Notes: generated by a model not told the origin, from the letters alone. Shown: positions 1 through 8,566, counted from the stretch's first letter. The stretch: DNA of 64,000 nucleotides from Haladaptatus caseinilyticus (GCF_026248685.1 NZ_CP111039.1:1-64000), one strand, 5' to 3'. Program-made: numbers and translations.

Positions 1-49
1 ACTGATGTCTGACGTAGAACTAAGTTCCATGCAGAACACGGATAATATA

Positions 50-90
50 GGACACAGGTACCACCCGTATTACCCGTGTCACACGGACAA
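50..90 (-). repeat. Iteron-like 9-base repeats upstream of parA
   Basis: Read on the minus strand this stretch contains three consecutive 9-base units, ACACGGGTA, ATACGGGTG and GTACCTGTG. Nearly the same trio (ACACGGGTG, ACACGGGTA, GTACAGGTG) lies on the plus strand inside the gene after parA. The position just before parA and the match to the internal array suggest a partition (centromere) or autoregulation site. That function is inferred. Confidence 0.55.
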
Positions 91-95
91 TACAC

Positions 96-881
96 ATGAC
101 ACTTGCAATTTCAATTGCGATGCAAAAGGGCGGCGTCGGGAAGACAACAACCGCACTCAACCTCTCAGGAGCTCTCGCCGATCGAGGGAACGACGTGCTA
201 CTGGTTGATGCTGATCCTCAGGGCTACGCAACAAAATCCCTCGGTCTTGGAGATCAATACCTGGTTGACGACATCACGATGTATGATGTCTTCCTTGATG
301 CAAACAATTTCAGCGACGTCAATGAGTTGGTCGTTGAGTATGACGAGTTCGATGTCTTGCCCTCGCATCTTAGAATGTTCAAACTCGAAAAGGAGCTTCA
401 CTTCGAACGACGAGCCGAGAAACGGCTGTCGATGATGCTTGCTGAACTCGATACCGACTATGACTACATCATCATGGACTCACCGCCAAATCTTGGCCCG
501 CTCACGGACAATGCAATTATTGCTTCGGAGCACGTGTTGTTCCCGGCACAAGCTCACGAGGCTAGCAAAGACGCGCTCGAAATGCTCTTCGATGAGATAG
601 AATCGATCGAGAGCGAGTTTGGAATTGATATTGTGACGATGGGGGCAGTCGTCAACATGATCACCCGCGACAATATTAACAAAGAGATGATCGACTGGTT
701 CAATACTGCATTCGGTGAAGAACACGTCTTTGAAATCCCAGATCGAGCTGCCCTTCGACGAGCATGGCAGCAAGGGAATTCGATTTTTGGATATGAAGGG
801 AAACGACACGAAGAAAAAACGATTGAGGATCTGCAGGAACGGTACAATGAACTAGCTGACCACGTGGAGGGATACCAATGA
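96..881 (+). CDS. parA: ParA/Soj-family partition ATPase
   Basis: This 261-residue protein is a ParA-type deviant Walker ATPase, which segregates plasmid or chromosome copies using a DNA-binding partner and a centromere. Visible features are the deviant Walker A KGGVGKTT at residues 11-18, the LLVDADPQG motif near residues 35-43 and the YIIMDSPPN Walker B region near residue 127. Length is normal for the short ParA/Soj class, with no N-terminal regulatory domain. The stop codon overlaps the start of the next gene (ATGA), which indicates translational coupling to its partner. With orc1 close by it forms the maintenance module of the replicon. Confidence 0.93.
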   Translation: MTLAISIAMQKGGVGKTTTALNLSGALADRGNDVLLVDADPQGYATKSLGLGDQYLVDDITMYDVFLDANNFSDVNELVVEYDEFDVLPSHLRMFKLEKELHFERRAEKRLSMMLAELDTDYDYIIMDSPPNLGPLTDNAIIASEHVLFPAQAHEASKDALEMLFDEIESIESEFGIDIVTMGAVVNMITRDNINKEMIDWFNTAFGEEHVFEIPDRAALRRAWQQGNSIFGYEGKRHEEKTIEDLQERYNELADHVEGYQ

Positions 882-1357
882 CTGAGCAAGTCGACAAAAA
901 TGAGGAACTCAGCGATCGATTTAGCACGCGAAGCAAGCCGAAAAGTGACACAGAAGATGCGGAGGATACAGATGATGAGAAAAATACAGGTGACACAGGT
1001 AGTGTAGATAGCACGGGTCACACGGGTGATACAGATGGCAAAGACGATACGAGTGGTAAGGGAGACATAGATGACCCAAAAGACACGGGTGACACGGGTA
1101 GTACAGGTGAGATAAATGGCACGAGTCATTCGGGTCACACAGGTGATACAGATAGCACACGGAACCGAACGCAATACGTGATGTACTTGCCAGACGATCT
1201 TCAGCAAGAGCTCAACGACCTCTACGATCAGTACAACGGTCAAAGCTTAGTCAACGGAAACGGTGGTATCGAGAAACACAAGGACTTTCTTGAGGGATTA
1301 GTTCGAGCTGGACTCGACAACGAAAACCTAGACGAGTACATCGACGTGAAAGAGTAG
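878..1357 (+). CDS. ParA partner with low-complexity repeat region
   Basis: This 159-residue gene overlaps parA by four bases and probably encodes the DNA-binding partner of ParA. Residues about 35-95 are a low-complexity D/T/G/S tract, encoded by degenerate 9-base repeats around ACACGGGTG. The C-terminal part, from the YVMYLPDDLQQELNDLYDQY stretch onward, looks like a compact helical domain typical of small haloarchaeal ParB-like or ribbon-helix-helix partners. I do not recognise a canonical ParB HTH, so the assignment rests on operon position. The repeat tract may itself be a binding site, because similar units occur upstream of parA. Confidence 0.7.
   Translation: MTEQVDKNEELSDRFSTRSKPKSDTEDAEDTDDEKNTGDTGSVDSTGHTGDTDGKDDTSGKGDIDDPKDTGDTGSTGEINGTSHSGHTGDTDSTRNRTQYVMYLPDDLQQELNDLYDQYNGQSLVNGNGGIEKHKDFLEGLVRAGLDNENLDEYIDVKE
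985..1160 (+). repeat. 9-base iteron array inside the parA partner gene
   Basis: Degenerate copies of a 9-base unit close to ACACGGGTG run through this segment, for example three contiguous units at 1083-1109. The unit length is a multiple of three, so the reading frame is kept and the array translates as T-G-D-like repeats. The same units occur inverted upstream of parA at 50-90, which favours a DNA-level role such as a partition site. Confidence 0.6.
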
Positions 1358-1378
1358 CCGATAGAGACATCCAGACAG

Positions 1379-2794
1379 TTAGGCTTCAAAGAGATCGGAA
1401 ACACGAGCGTTACTTTGCTGCAAAGCATTTTCGACGATCTCCTGCCGAATATCAAGACTATACAGATAGTAACTACCGCCGTGGATACCGTCATTCCGCT
1501 CATCATGCTTGATGAATCCTTTCAGTCGAAGCTGACTGATACGATCATGAATCGTTCGGTCAGAGACGATATCCGTGTCAATAAGATTCGCAACGAGTTG
1601 GTACCGTTCGTAGATATCCGATCGTTTGCATGGCGTTTTGCCTTCTTCCTCGAGCTGGAGTAAGCTGAATAGCGTCAGTTGGCTTTGTGTCGGGAGGGAT
1701 TCGAGTTCGTCTTGCACTTTTCCCTTCTCGATGAGATCTCGCGCTTCGCGAACGTAGCTTTCGCCGACCTCTGAGTCGTCTCTTGTTCGCGCCAAATCTC
1801 CTGCTTTGTATAGTAACTTCAGTGCCTGTCGTGCACTCCCCGATTCTTGCGCCGAGAATGCTGAACACAACGGAATCGTGTCACCGTCCAAAACGTCATC
1901 CCGAAATGCCTTTTCGGCACGCTGTTTGAGGATATTCCGGAGTTGATTCGCATCATATGGTGGGAAGTGAATTTCTTCATCGCATAAACTGTCCTTCACG
2001 CGCGCACTCAGATTATCCCGGAACGTGAAGTCATTCGAGATCCCGATAACGCCGACTAGTGTATCGTCAACACTCTCATTATCGTTCGCTCGTGGCAGTT
2101 CATAGAGGATGTCATCGTCACTGCCAATCGAATCAATCTCGTCCAAAACGACTAGTAAGTGAGTTGCATCTAAGTCGTTGATATGATTCCACAACATTTG
2201 GTACACTTGACTGGCAGCATACCCTGTTGACGGGATTTTCTCGGATGTGTCTCGGAATTGGTTCACGAGATCGACTGAAACCTGATAACTGCTGGACGCA
2301 GATTTGCAGTTCAGATTGACTACCGTGATATTGAGATCGTCGTAGTTCTCTTGATCGGATAGTAGTCGGTTCAGTACCAGTCGTGTTGCGAGAGTTTTCC
2401 CAACACCGGTTTGTCCGTATAAGAAGATATTTTTCGGCGGAGCAGCGTTAATGACGGGACGTAGTGCTTCCTGATACTCGGATAATTCCTCGTCACGCTC
2501 GACCAGTTCTTCCGGACGGTAGTTATCACGGAGAACGGCTTCGTTGACGAAGATCGGGTCATCCCGAGTGAATTCCTTCAAACCCATTGGTTCTGGTCTG
2601 ATACCATGATAGAATGCCATATAAACCCACCGTTCACGAGCAACATGAGCTTCACGAGCTTCATGAGCTACTACTCTATTTAAACACAGTCCCTCTCCGG
2701 TTTTCACGAGAAAGACTTCAGAAACCACTGGGTCGTTGTTATGAGAACCAGATACTCTCGTTTCTTTGTTCGAGACAACTCGGTGGGTAGCCAT
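1379..2794 (-). CDS. orc1: Orc1/Cdc6-family replication initiator
   Basis: This is an archaeal Orc1/Cdc6 AAA+ initiator that binds origin repeats and recruits the replicative helicase. Walker A GQTGVGKT is at residues 127-134, the Walker B/DEID box is in LLVVLDEIDSIGSDDD, and a C-terminal winged helix covers roughly the last 90 residues. A TATA-like TTTAAATC at 2821-2828 lies about 28 bases before the 2794 start, fitting a leaderless transcript. However, family homology begins only near MGLKEFTRDDPIFVNE (start at 2587, or ATG at 2620). A second TATA-like TTTAAATAG at about 2676-2684 could serve the shorter form. The N-terminal extension overlaps origin-like repeats, so the true start may be 2620. 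Confidence 0.9.
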   Translation of the reverse strand: MATHRVVSNKETRVSGSHNNDPVVSEVFLVKTGEGLCLNRVVAHEAREAHVARERWVYMAFYHGIRPEPMGLKEFTRDDPIFVNEAVLRDNYRPEELVERDEELSEYQEALRPVINAAPPKNIFLYGQTGVGKTLATRLVLNRLLSDQENYDDLNITVVNLNCKSASSSYQVSVDLVNQFRDTSEKIPSTGYAASQVYQMLWNHINDLDATHLLVVLDEIDSIGSDDDILYELPRANDNESVDDTLVGVIGISNDFTFRDNLSARVKDSLCDEEIHFPPYDANQLRNILKQRAEKAFRDDVLDGDTIPLCSAFSAQESGSARQALKLLYKAGDLARTRDDSEVGESYVREARDLIEKGKVQDELESLPTQSQLTLFSLLQLEEEGKTPCKRSDIYERYQLVANLIDTDIVSDRTIHDRISQLRLKGFIKHDERNDGIHGGSYYLYSLDIRQEIVENALQQSNARVSDLFEA

Positions 2795-3001
2795 AGTAGA
2801 CGTATTTACAGAAGAAAAGATTTAAATCCCTGATTGTTATATTAATCCGTAGTAGGTCTAGACTAGAGGTGTGTGGATTAGCAAAACAAGCGTTTCTAAT
2901 GCGGTCGGACATTCTCAAGAGGGAGCTCGTGAAAAGTGGTGTGTGTGTGTCCGTTAAAATTGTGCTACTTATTAGCATAGACTCGTGAAATCCGGAGTGT
3001 C
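2623..3001. other. Putative replication origin with ORB-like repeats
   Basis: Related sequences built on CTCGTGAA followed by a G-rich tail occur on the plus strand at 2926-2945 (CTCGTGAAAAGTGGTGTGTG) and 2982-3001 (CTCGTGAAATCCGGAGTGTC). On the minus strand they occur at 2691-2710 (CTCGTGAAAACCGGAGAGGG) and, weaker, at 2623-2640. The inverted arrangement beside orc1, with AT-rich sequence between, is the organisation expected of haloarchaeal origin recognition boxes. The origin function is inferred from position and symmetry. Confidence 0.6.
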
Positions 3002-3051
3002 AGACGTACCGCCGTCTGCTCATTTTACAACAACCATCGATATAACCCAAC

Positions 3052-3070
3052 GTTAGTATGATATACTAAC
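3052..3070. promoter_or_regulatory. 19-base palindrome, first of three copies
   Basis: The sequence GTTAGTAT-N3-ATACTAAC is a perfect 8-base inverted repeat, 9 bases with the flanking C/G. The same operator-like site recurs at 39645-39663 and, with one change, at 40011-40029. The stretch from 3002 to 3253 otherwise contains no gene I can support. The regulator is unknown. Confidence 0.6.
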
Positions 3071-3253
3071 GCAAGTCTTCGATTTGAACTCGAAGCTACT
3101 TTTGAGATATCGCTACTGGGTTAACAATTTATGAGGTCTATTTTGCTGGAGAATTAGTTTCCGTGGAGCTTTTCTAAGTGATTCATCACTGTCGCTGTCA
3201 AATCATTCAATTCGTGCTGGAGCCACTCCGTGGTCTCTGCGAGTGGTTGTCAC

Positions 3254-3814
3254 TCAGTCTGAGTGATCGGGCCTGTGGCTCCACGAGGGCGCGGGACCGT
3301 ATAGTCGCTCGTCAGTATCGTCAGCGTATGGCATTCTCTCGGGTGCTTCGAGGAGTTCGAGATACAATCCCCACTCCACTCGACAAAATATGTAGGTCAA
3401 GCCCTCCGTTGGCCCGTCGTCATTTGTCTGTGGCCCGTCAAGCATCGTGACGTCGTCTCGTTCTCCCAATCCATCTATTGCTACGTCGATATCCTCTACC
3501 TGGAGGCCGAGATGCGTCGCTCCGATGTCGGAGTTGTTCGGTGGCGTATCGTCCTGGTCGGGAGCATCCCACTCGAACAGCTCAAGGTTCATGGTTGGAC
3601 CGCATCGCAACATTGCAAGCGAGGCTGTCGCATCAGGATGCACATCCAACCGACGCTCCATCGAATCACCATCGGAATCTCCGAACGGCCCTTTCTGATA
3701 GAGCAATTCACACCCGATGGCATCAACAAAGAAGTCAACTGCCTCATCGAGATCAGGAACGGTGATTCCAACGTGGTGGACGTTTTGTGCCGTCAACGGA
3801 TGGTCGTTTGTCAT
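3254..3814 (-). CDS. VOC-superfamily (glyoxalase-like) protein
   Basis: This is a 186-residue vicinal-oxygen-chelate protein related to glyoxalase I and bleomycin-resistance proteins, which use a divalent metal held by His/Glu residues in paired beta-alpha-beta-beta-beta modules. Metal-ligand candidates are His in HHVGITVPDLDEAVDFF near the start, His in ATHLGLQV in the middle and Glu in LYLELLE near the end. I chose the ATG at 3814 because a longer start would run back into the methyltransferase gene. The gap to that gene is 31 bases on the same strand, so they probably form an operon. Substrate is unknown. Confidence 0.82.
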   Translation of the reverse strand: MTNDHPLTAQNVHHVGITVPDLDEAVDFFVDAIGCELLYQKGPFGDSDGDSMERRLDVHPDATASLAMLRCGPTMNLELFEWDAPDQDDTPPNNSDIGATHLGLQVEDIDVAIDGLGERDDVTMLDGPQTNDDGPTEGLTYIFCRVEWGLYLELLEAPERMPYADDTDERLYGPAPSWSHRPDHSD

Positions 3815-3845
3815 AGTATTTATCTCAGATGGTGGTGTGCATAGG

Positions 3846-4628
3846 TTACTTTCGAAGGAGAACGATCCCGTCACCGACTGCATTCACTGGCTCTGCGAGG
3901 AGGACATCGAAGCCAACGCTTTGGGCATGGTCGACGAGCCATTTCATACTGATTAAGTATTCATCATCACGAGTGAGGACATTATCACCGGCTTCTAACT
4001 CATGCTTTCGGGAGAACTCGCCGACCTCCTGGGCGTGTTCGATGGCAGCCGGGTCGATACCGTCGAGTGCGGACCAAAACGTGGACGCAAACGCCTCGAC
4101 GCCCCGATTTGCCCACCGTATCTGAGTCTCACGGTCGGCCGCTGTATCACGAGCATCGTTCTTCAAGAACGTTTCAGCGATACAGACGTAGCCTCCCTCA
4201 GGTAAGGCCGTATAGCAATCTTCGAGAAAGTCGACTTTCTGGTCGAGTGGATCGGGGATGTGGTGGAAGGAATACAACAGCACCACCATTTCCGGGAGTG
4301 AGGTGACTGTTTTCACGTACTCGGTCATATCGGCTGTTTCGAACGATAGGTTTGACACCCCGATTTTTTTCGCGTTATTCCGTGAAACCTCGGTGACTGT
4401 CGCTCGATTATCGATTCCGAGTATCCCTGTTGTTGGCATTTCTTCAGCCAATCGGACAGAGGTTTGCCCTGTTCCAGATCCCATTTCGAGTATTCGGTCA
4501 GGAGCCGCATGAGAGACAAGTTCTACAACGTTCTTCTGTAATGCCTCGTAGTACGACGTTTGTCCGAGGTATTTCTCAAACGTCTCATCACTAGTGTAAA
4601 AGCTCGGCGTCCCATCGAAGTCACCCAT
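3846..4628 (-). CDS. Class I SAM-dependent methyltransferase
   Basis: This 260-residue protein shows the Rossmann-type SAM-binding glycine motif LEMGSGTGQ at about residues 48-56, the acidic residue after strand 2 in GIDNR, and a post-motif region with YSFHHIPDP as in many small-molecule methyltransferases. The C-terminal half probably binds the substrate and is not assignable. The gene lies upstream of the glyoxalase-like gene on the same strand and 77 bases downstream of the regulator ending at 4706, so all three may be co-transcribed. Confidence 0.85.
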   Translation of the reverse strand: MGDFDGTPSFYTSDETFEKYLGQTSYYEALQKNVVELVSHAAPDRILEMGSGTGQTSVRLAEEMPTTGILGIDNRATVTEVSRNNAKKIGVSNLSFETADMTEYVKTVTSLPEMVVLLYSFHHIPDPLDQKVDFLEDCYTALPEGGYVCIAETFLKNDARDTAADRETQIRWANRGVEAFASTFWSALDGIDPAAIEHAQEVGEFSRKHELEAGDNVLTRDDEYLISMKWLVDHAQSVGFDVLLAEPVNAVGDGIVLLRK

Positions 4629-4705
4629 TTGTGTGCCCTCCTGCGCGAGAATGGACCCGATTCAGGGGATGTGCATTTCTCATCGATCGCATTGTTGAAT
4701 GCAAT

Positions 4706-6136
4706 CTATTCCACTGGGGTATAACAGATTCGGTAGGCGGGATAATCGGGTGATGGAATGGTGTAGAGGTAGCCTTGGTATCCTTCACCATGAATCGGCT
4801 CCAACGCGGGACGCTCATCAGCCGCAAAGTAGTCTGGTGTGCTGGAGATCGATCCCCAGAGGTCGTCTTCTTCTCCGAGAAATTGCTGGCACTCAACCCC
4901 AACGTGGTTCGCTTTATCAACAATTCCAAACTGGAGTTCACCTACACCGTGATTGTAGCGTGTGAGCGAGATGCTTTGATTGTACGTCGCATAGTGTGCC
5001 AACTCGTTCGGCCAGGTGAGTCGATAGTAAAGCGTCAGGCTGTCACCCGGCGGAAGCGGCTGGGGAAAGAGGAACTCTAATTTCTGTTCAAATGCTGGCT
5101 GCTGTTCGGTGAGATCGTTGACTTCCAGTCGCTGGCCGTCACGGTCATCGACAAACACGAGTGGATCGATGTCCTCGAATGTGATCTTGTTCTCGCCGCT
5201 TTCTTTGTGGGTGATCGAATTCGTTGGCTCTGTTCCGGCGTTCTCGACAGTTATCCAGCGAAAACTGTTCCACTCGTCGGCTGGTCGGTCAAGAAAGTCG
5301 ATTCGCTTCACATGCCGATAGAAGTGGGAGTTATCAACTAATTGTGGGTCGTCATTCTCTAGGCTCCATGCCGTTGCGATACGGTCGCGTCGAAGCTGAA
5401 GCACGGCTTCGTCGATGCTGTCAGTCGAGGCATACTCCCCGCTCTGCTCAGTCACAACTTGATTTGCGACGACTTTCGCAACGTGATTTAGGAGATCTGC
5501 GTGCTGTTGGCCTTTCTCTGTGAGGATAAGACGATCGTCGTCACATGTGAGGGCATCATGTTCAACAAAGCGGTCGATAATCTGTCTGATTTGGTAGCTA
5601 GACGTGGTTTTCTCCATCTTGTGGAGGCGATTTTCGACATCACGATTGACCGTCTCGATCTTGGCAGACCGCAGATCACGCCGGCGGCCACCTGGTCCAC
5701 TTCTGGTAGAGACCGAATCCAAGACGAGAAATGGTTCAACGCTCCGCGACCCATAGAGCGGCGCGAGACAGGCCCCGATTTGTTCTTTATCCGATGTGGA
5801 TCCCCACTCAACGGCATCCAGTTTGATCTCGAGGTTTTGAAGGGTGGCGATGACACGATCAAGAATTTCGTTCCCAGTATCTGTGAGAACATAGCTACGA
5901 TTCTCCCTCTTGATCAGCGAGATATCAGCGGTTTCGAGTGCTAGCGATTGGAAATGGCTCGAGACAGTTGATTGATGTCGGTTGATCGTGTTCGCAATTT
6001 CTGTCTGGGTCGTTGCAGTATCGCTCTCAATGAGTACGAGCGCGGGGAGTGTTGTGGGGGTGATTGTGCGGAGAATTTCGCCAGCAGTCGTGAGTACTGG
6101 CGTGGGCCAGTTTTGGTGAAGGGAGCGGGAGGCCAT
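4706..6136 (-). CDS. Large winged-helix transcriptional regulator
   Basis: This 476-residue protein begins with a winged helix of MarR/ArsR character (ESDTATTQTEIANTINRHQSTVSSHF, residues about 37-62). A second winged-helix-like segment lies around residues 180-220 (MEKTTSSYQIRQIIDRF). The C-terminal 200 residues look like a beta-rich ligand or sensor domain of unknown family, with repeated Trp/Tyr-rich strands. Upstream are two 17-base direct repeats and a perfect palindrome, good candidates for autoregulation. It probably controls the methyltransferase/VOC genes downstream. That is inferred from gene order only. Confidence 0.72.
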   Translation of the reverse strand: MASRSLHQNWPTPVLTTAGEILRTITPTTLPALVLIESDTATTQTEIANTINRHQSTVSSHFQSLALETADISLIKRENRSYVLTDTGNEILDRVIATLQNLEIKLDAVEWGSTSDKEQIGACLAPLYGSRSVEPFLVLDSVSTRSGPGGRRRDLRSAKIETVNRDVENRLHKMEKTTSSYQIRQIIDRFVEHDALTCDDDRLILTEKGQQHADLLNHVAKVVANQVVTEQSGEYASTDSIDEAVLQLRRDRIATAWSLENDDPQLVDNSHFYRHVKRIDFLDRPADEWNSFRWITVENAGTEPTNSITHKESGENKITFEDIDPLVFVDDRDGQRLEVNDLTEQQPAFEQKLEFLFPQPLPPGDSLTLYYRLTWPNELAHYATYNQSISLTRYNHGVGELQFGIVDKANHVGVECQQFLGEEDDLWGSISSTPDYFAADERPALEPIHGEGYQGYLYTIPSPDYPAYRICYTPVE

Positions 6137-6149
6137 GAGTTAGTAGATA

Positions 6150-6223
6150 GTTATGGATGTAATATGCCCGGAAGTAAGCGTTATGGATGTAATATGACCT
6201 GGTATGGACATAGAATGTCCATA
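6150..6223. promoter_or_regulatory. Direct repeats and palindrome upstream of the regulator
   Basis: GTTATGGATGTAATATG occurs at 6150-6166 and again at 6180-6196, exactly 30 bases apart. Just beyond is the palindrome TATGGACAT-AGA-ATGTCCATA at 6203-6223 with perfect 9-base arms. The cluster lies directly before the regulator start at 6136 and is probably its operator. The regulator itself is a likely binder. Confidence 0.6.
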
Positions 6224-6266
6224 TGCGAAATACTTAATTGAGTGTTTGGGAGATAGAAGGAATGTG

Positions 6267-6461
6267 ATGGACCACCTCGAAGTGGCGGACGAACCTACTC
6301 AGAAGCTTTCGGGAGTCCGTAGTGGTCCTGACGGCCCAGTTGGCAATACGAACGATGAAAAACACCAGTTGCAACGATTCGTAATGAACCACTGGTGGTT
6401 GACAAATGAAGAATGGGTTAAAGATGCTCTACCATCGGTAAGAGACAGGCAGCTAAGCTAG
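6267..6461 (+). CDS. Possible small protein (64 residues)
   Basis: I do not recognise this reading frame. It starts at an ATG about 34 bases after an AT-rich TATA-like stretch (AAATACTTAATT, 6228-6239). It encodes a hydrophilic acidic peptide with a Trp-rich end (MNHWWLTNEEWVKDAL). The acidic composition fits the host, but nothing else supports translation. Confidence 0.25.
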   Translation: MDHLEVADEPTQKLSGVRSGPDGPVGNTNDEKHQLQRFVMNHWWLTNEEWVKDALPSVRDRQLS

Positions 6462-6491
6462 GCAAGAATCAACGCCAAGAAATGACAACTC

Positions 6492-6602
6492 CGTCGGAAG
6501 TTATTGGGTGCTCCAACACCCGTCACACCTTCCGACGAACGTACAAGTGTTATTTCTTGCTCAGTGGACAAAATTGTTCGGGTTATACCTGCAGGTATAA
6601 CC
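6492..6602. repeat. Interrupted hairpin plus 22-base perfect palindrome
   Basis: CGTCGGAAG at 6492-6500 pairs with CTTCCGACG at 6529-6537, enclosing an inner GGGTG/CACCC stem. At 6581-6602 lies a perfect 22-base palindrome centred on CTGCAG, with left arm GGTTATACCTG. No gene is supported between 6462 and 6970. See the second half of the cluster at 6824-6945. Confidence 0.75.
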
Positions 6603-6823
6603 TCTTGTTCGCCTGAGTGACTCTGAGACGGGTCAGCGTGCGACGTATGCACGATGACACACTACACACAATATCTACAATACGACGACATTGAGGCCAA
6701 AACTAACCAGCAGTGCATCACGCCGGACGATTTGAAAACGAACGGCGTTATTTTTCTCCGTCGTCATTCACGCGAAGGTGTCGGCAGCAGCGAGAAGGAC
6801 ATGCTGAACTGTGAAACCACACG

Positions 6824-6945
6824 AGGGCGTCGGAATTCCGACGCCCTAAGCCGGGTCCATGGACCCGGCTACCCTGCTACCACTAGTACTATACTCACAC
6901 TAGTGAGTGTGAGTGAGGGGGGGTACTCCCACTGGCCAGTGGGAG
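6824..6945. repeat. Cluster of perfect palindromes
   Basis: Three perfect, spacer-free palindromes lie here. One is 24 bases at 6824-6847 (left arm AGGGCGTCGGAA, centre GAATTC). One is 22 bases at 6849-6870 (left arm AGCCGGGTCCA, centre CCATGG). One is 20 bases at 6926-6945 (left arm CTCCCACTGG, centre TGGCCA). Between them is the stem ACTCACAC/GTGTGAGT (6893-6900 with 6907-6914). The arm sequences are unrelated, so a structure-based rather than sequence-based function is likely. The cluster ends 25 bases before the gene at 6971. Confidence 0.85.
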
Positions 6946-6970
6946 CAGTCCCCTTCGTGAGGTGGTTTCG

Positions 6971-8566
6971 ATGAGTGGCACGGGCCACATCGATTTGTTC
7001 GTATTCGAACGAGCAATCGAACGAGTCCACGAATACGTCCAAGACAGATACGACGTCGGAGCGTCTGAGTCAGACTATTACGTGCGTATCGTGGTTGAGA
7101 ATGCGATTGAAGAGTGGTGCGACAAAGATCCGAACGCGGAGATTGAAGACCTCATCCACAATGCCATGGACGCACTCGGTGGCGACGACAACGAAGAAAA
7201 AGATCCTTTGTTTTCGAATTTGTCGGTGGCGCCCGACGAGAAGACGCGCCTCGCTCGCGACGTGCGAGAATCAATTGAGGCTCTGTTTAACGAGGATTAT
7301 GCGAAACGTGCGCCTGAGACAGACACGAAAGGCGAGTATCTCTCGCGTATTCTTTTCGAGTTCGTTACCGATGGTCGGCATGACCGTCTGCGCCGGAAGG
7401 TGAAGCGGATCGATCTATTCGCGCGGTGCGAGAGTGGCAATGCGAGCTCGGTCGAGCAGAAGGTTGCTCGTATCCGTTCGGAGCTTTCGGATAAATTCGA
7501 TAACGGGTATCCGGTACAGCGTGACGATCTCGTTGCGGCCGTGAAGATGCAGCCACAGACGAAGACGCAAAAGACCCGCGAGAAGTTAATTCAGGAAGTC
7601 CTCGATCATGACACGGTTGAGTACGTGGAGAGTCCGACGACGAAGGACGTGTTCATGCCGCGTGAGCAGGCTATCCAGAGAATGGAAAACCTTGGGTTGC
7701 CCGGTATTTTGGACGGACCGAAGTACGACCGTCTTCAGGCAGGATACGAGTTCGCGGATCTCTCGAAGGATGACAAAATAGAAGGAATCAAAGTCGCACT
7801 CGTCCGACTCGCGATGCACGCCGATTTGGGAGGAACATACCGGCTGACTGCGGAACAGATACGCCGGCGTGTTTTCGGTATTGCCGAATCTGTGCGTGTC
7901 GATACGATTCGTCGATACATGAACGAAATAGCCGACGAAGACGGATTCACAGAAACTCAGACGGAGGAAAATAGCATGAAAGCCGTCCGCGTACACGTTC
8001 CGACGATCATCAAAACAGACGTTGATCTCCTCGAAAAGGCAAATCTCGCAAAGGAATACGATTACGAAGACGCGCCGGATACGGGATTGGTTGTGAACAT
8101 TACGTCTCTGTTTGATGCCGAAAGCGAGTCTACCTCTGATGAGCCCTATCTATCGGAGCAATCCGACGACAGACAGAGTACAGTGCGTGAGGTAGATGCA
8201 CGCTTTGATGAACTCGTGGAGGGGGTTAGCAGACTGGGGTTGAATAGAACCAGCAGAGGGTCGTCGACGGATCCCTCCACATCTTCTACACGTCTCTCAA
8301 AGCCGGTATCCTCGCTGACGACAGCCGACGAACTCGAGCGGCATCCATACCGTGACCCCGAGAAATTGCGCACTGTCTACGAGCAGGAGGGCACAATCAC
8401 TGGCACAGCTGCTCACTTCGACGTGTCAGAAACCACAGCTCGCCTGTGGTTGATTCATCACGGGATCTATGATCCCGAGAGGCAGGGACTATCATCTGTT
8501 GCGAATCGGCTGGAAGAGCTCTCACCCGAGGATCTTGGACTTGCACCATTGGGTGAGTACCCATGA
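6971..8566 (+). CDS. Unrecognised plasmid protein with C-terminal HTH
   Basis: I do not recognise this 531-residue protein. I prefer the ATG at 6971 to an in-frame GTG at 6962. The N-terminal 60 residues resemble a short helical DNA-binding or dimerisation unit (YYVRIVVENAIEEWC). The middle is alpha-helical and charged. Residues about 300-330 could form a winged helix (YRLTAEQIRRRVFGIAESV). The C-terminus carries a clear homeodomain-like helix-turn-helix (GTITGTAAHFDVSETTARLW, about residues 475-494), preceded by a Ser/Thr-rich linker. Its position directly after the palindrome cluster, close to the partition and origin module, suggests a replication, copy-control or DNA-structure-binding role. 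Confidence 0.6.
   Translation: MSGTGHIDLFVFERAIERVHEYVQDRYDVGASESDYYVRIVVENAIEEWCDKDPNAEIEDLIHNAMDALGGDDNEEKDPLFSNLSVAPDEKTRLARDVRESIEALFNEDYAKRAPETDTKGEYLSRILFEFVTDGRHDRLRRKVKRIDLFARCESGNASSVEQKVARIRSELSDKFDNGYPVQRDDLVAAVKMQPQTKTQKTREKLIQEVLDHDTVEYVESPTTKDVFMPREQAIQRMENLGLPGILDGPKYDRLQAGYEFADLSKDDKIEGIKVALVRLAMHADLGGTYRLTAEQIRRRVFGIAESVRVDTIRRYMNEIADEDGFTETQTEENSMKAVRVHVPTIIKTDVDLLEKANLAKEYDYEDAPDTGLVVNITSLFDAESESTSDEPYLSEQSDDRQSTVREVDARFDELVEGVSRLGLNRTSRGSSTDPSTSSTRLSKPVSSLTTADELERHPYRDPEKLRTVYEQEGTITGTAAHFDVSETTARLWLIHHGIYDPERQGLSSVANRLEELSPEDLGLAPLGEYP

Noticed and set aside
6654-6974. A 106-codon frame through the palindrome cluster
   Set aside because: It is dominated by the palindromes and has no domain or acidic bias.
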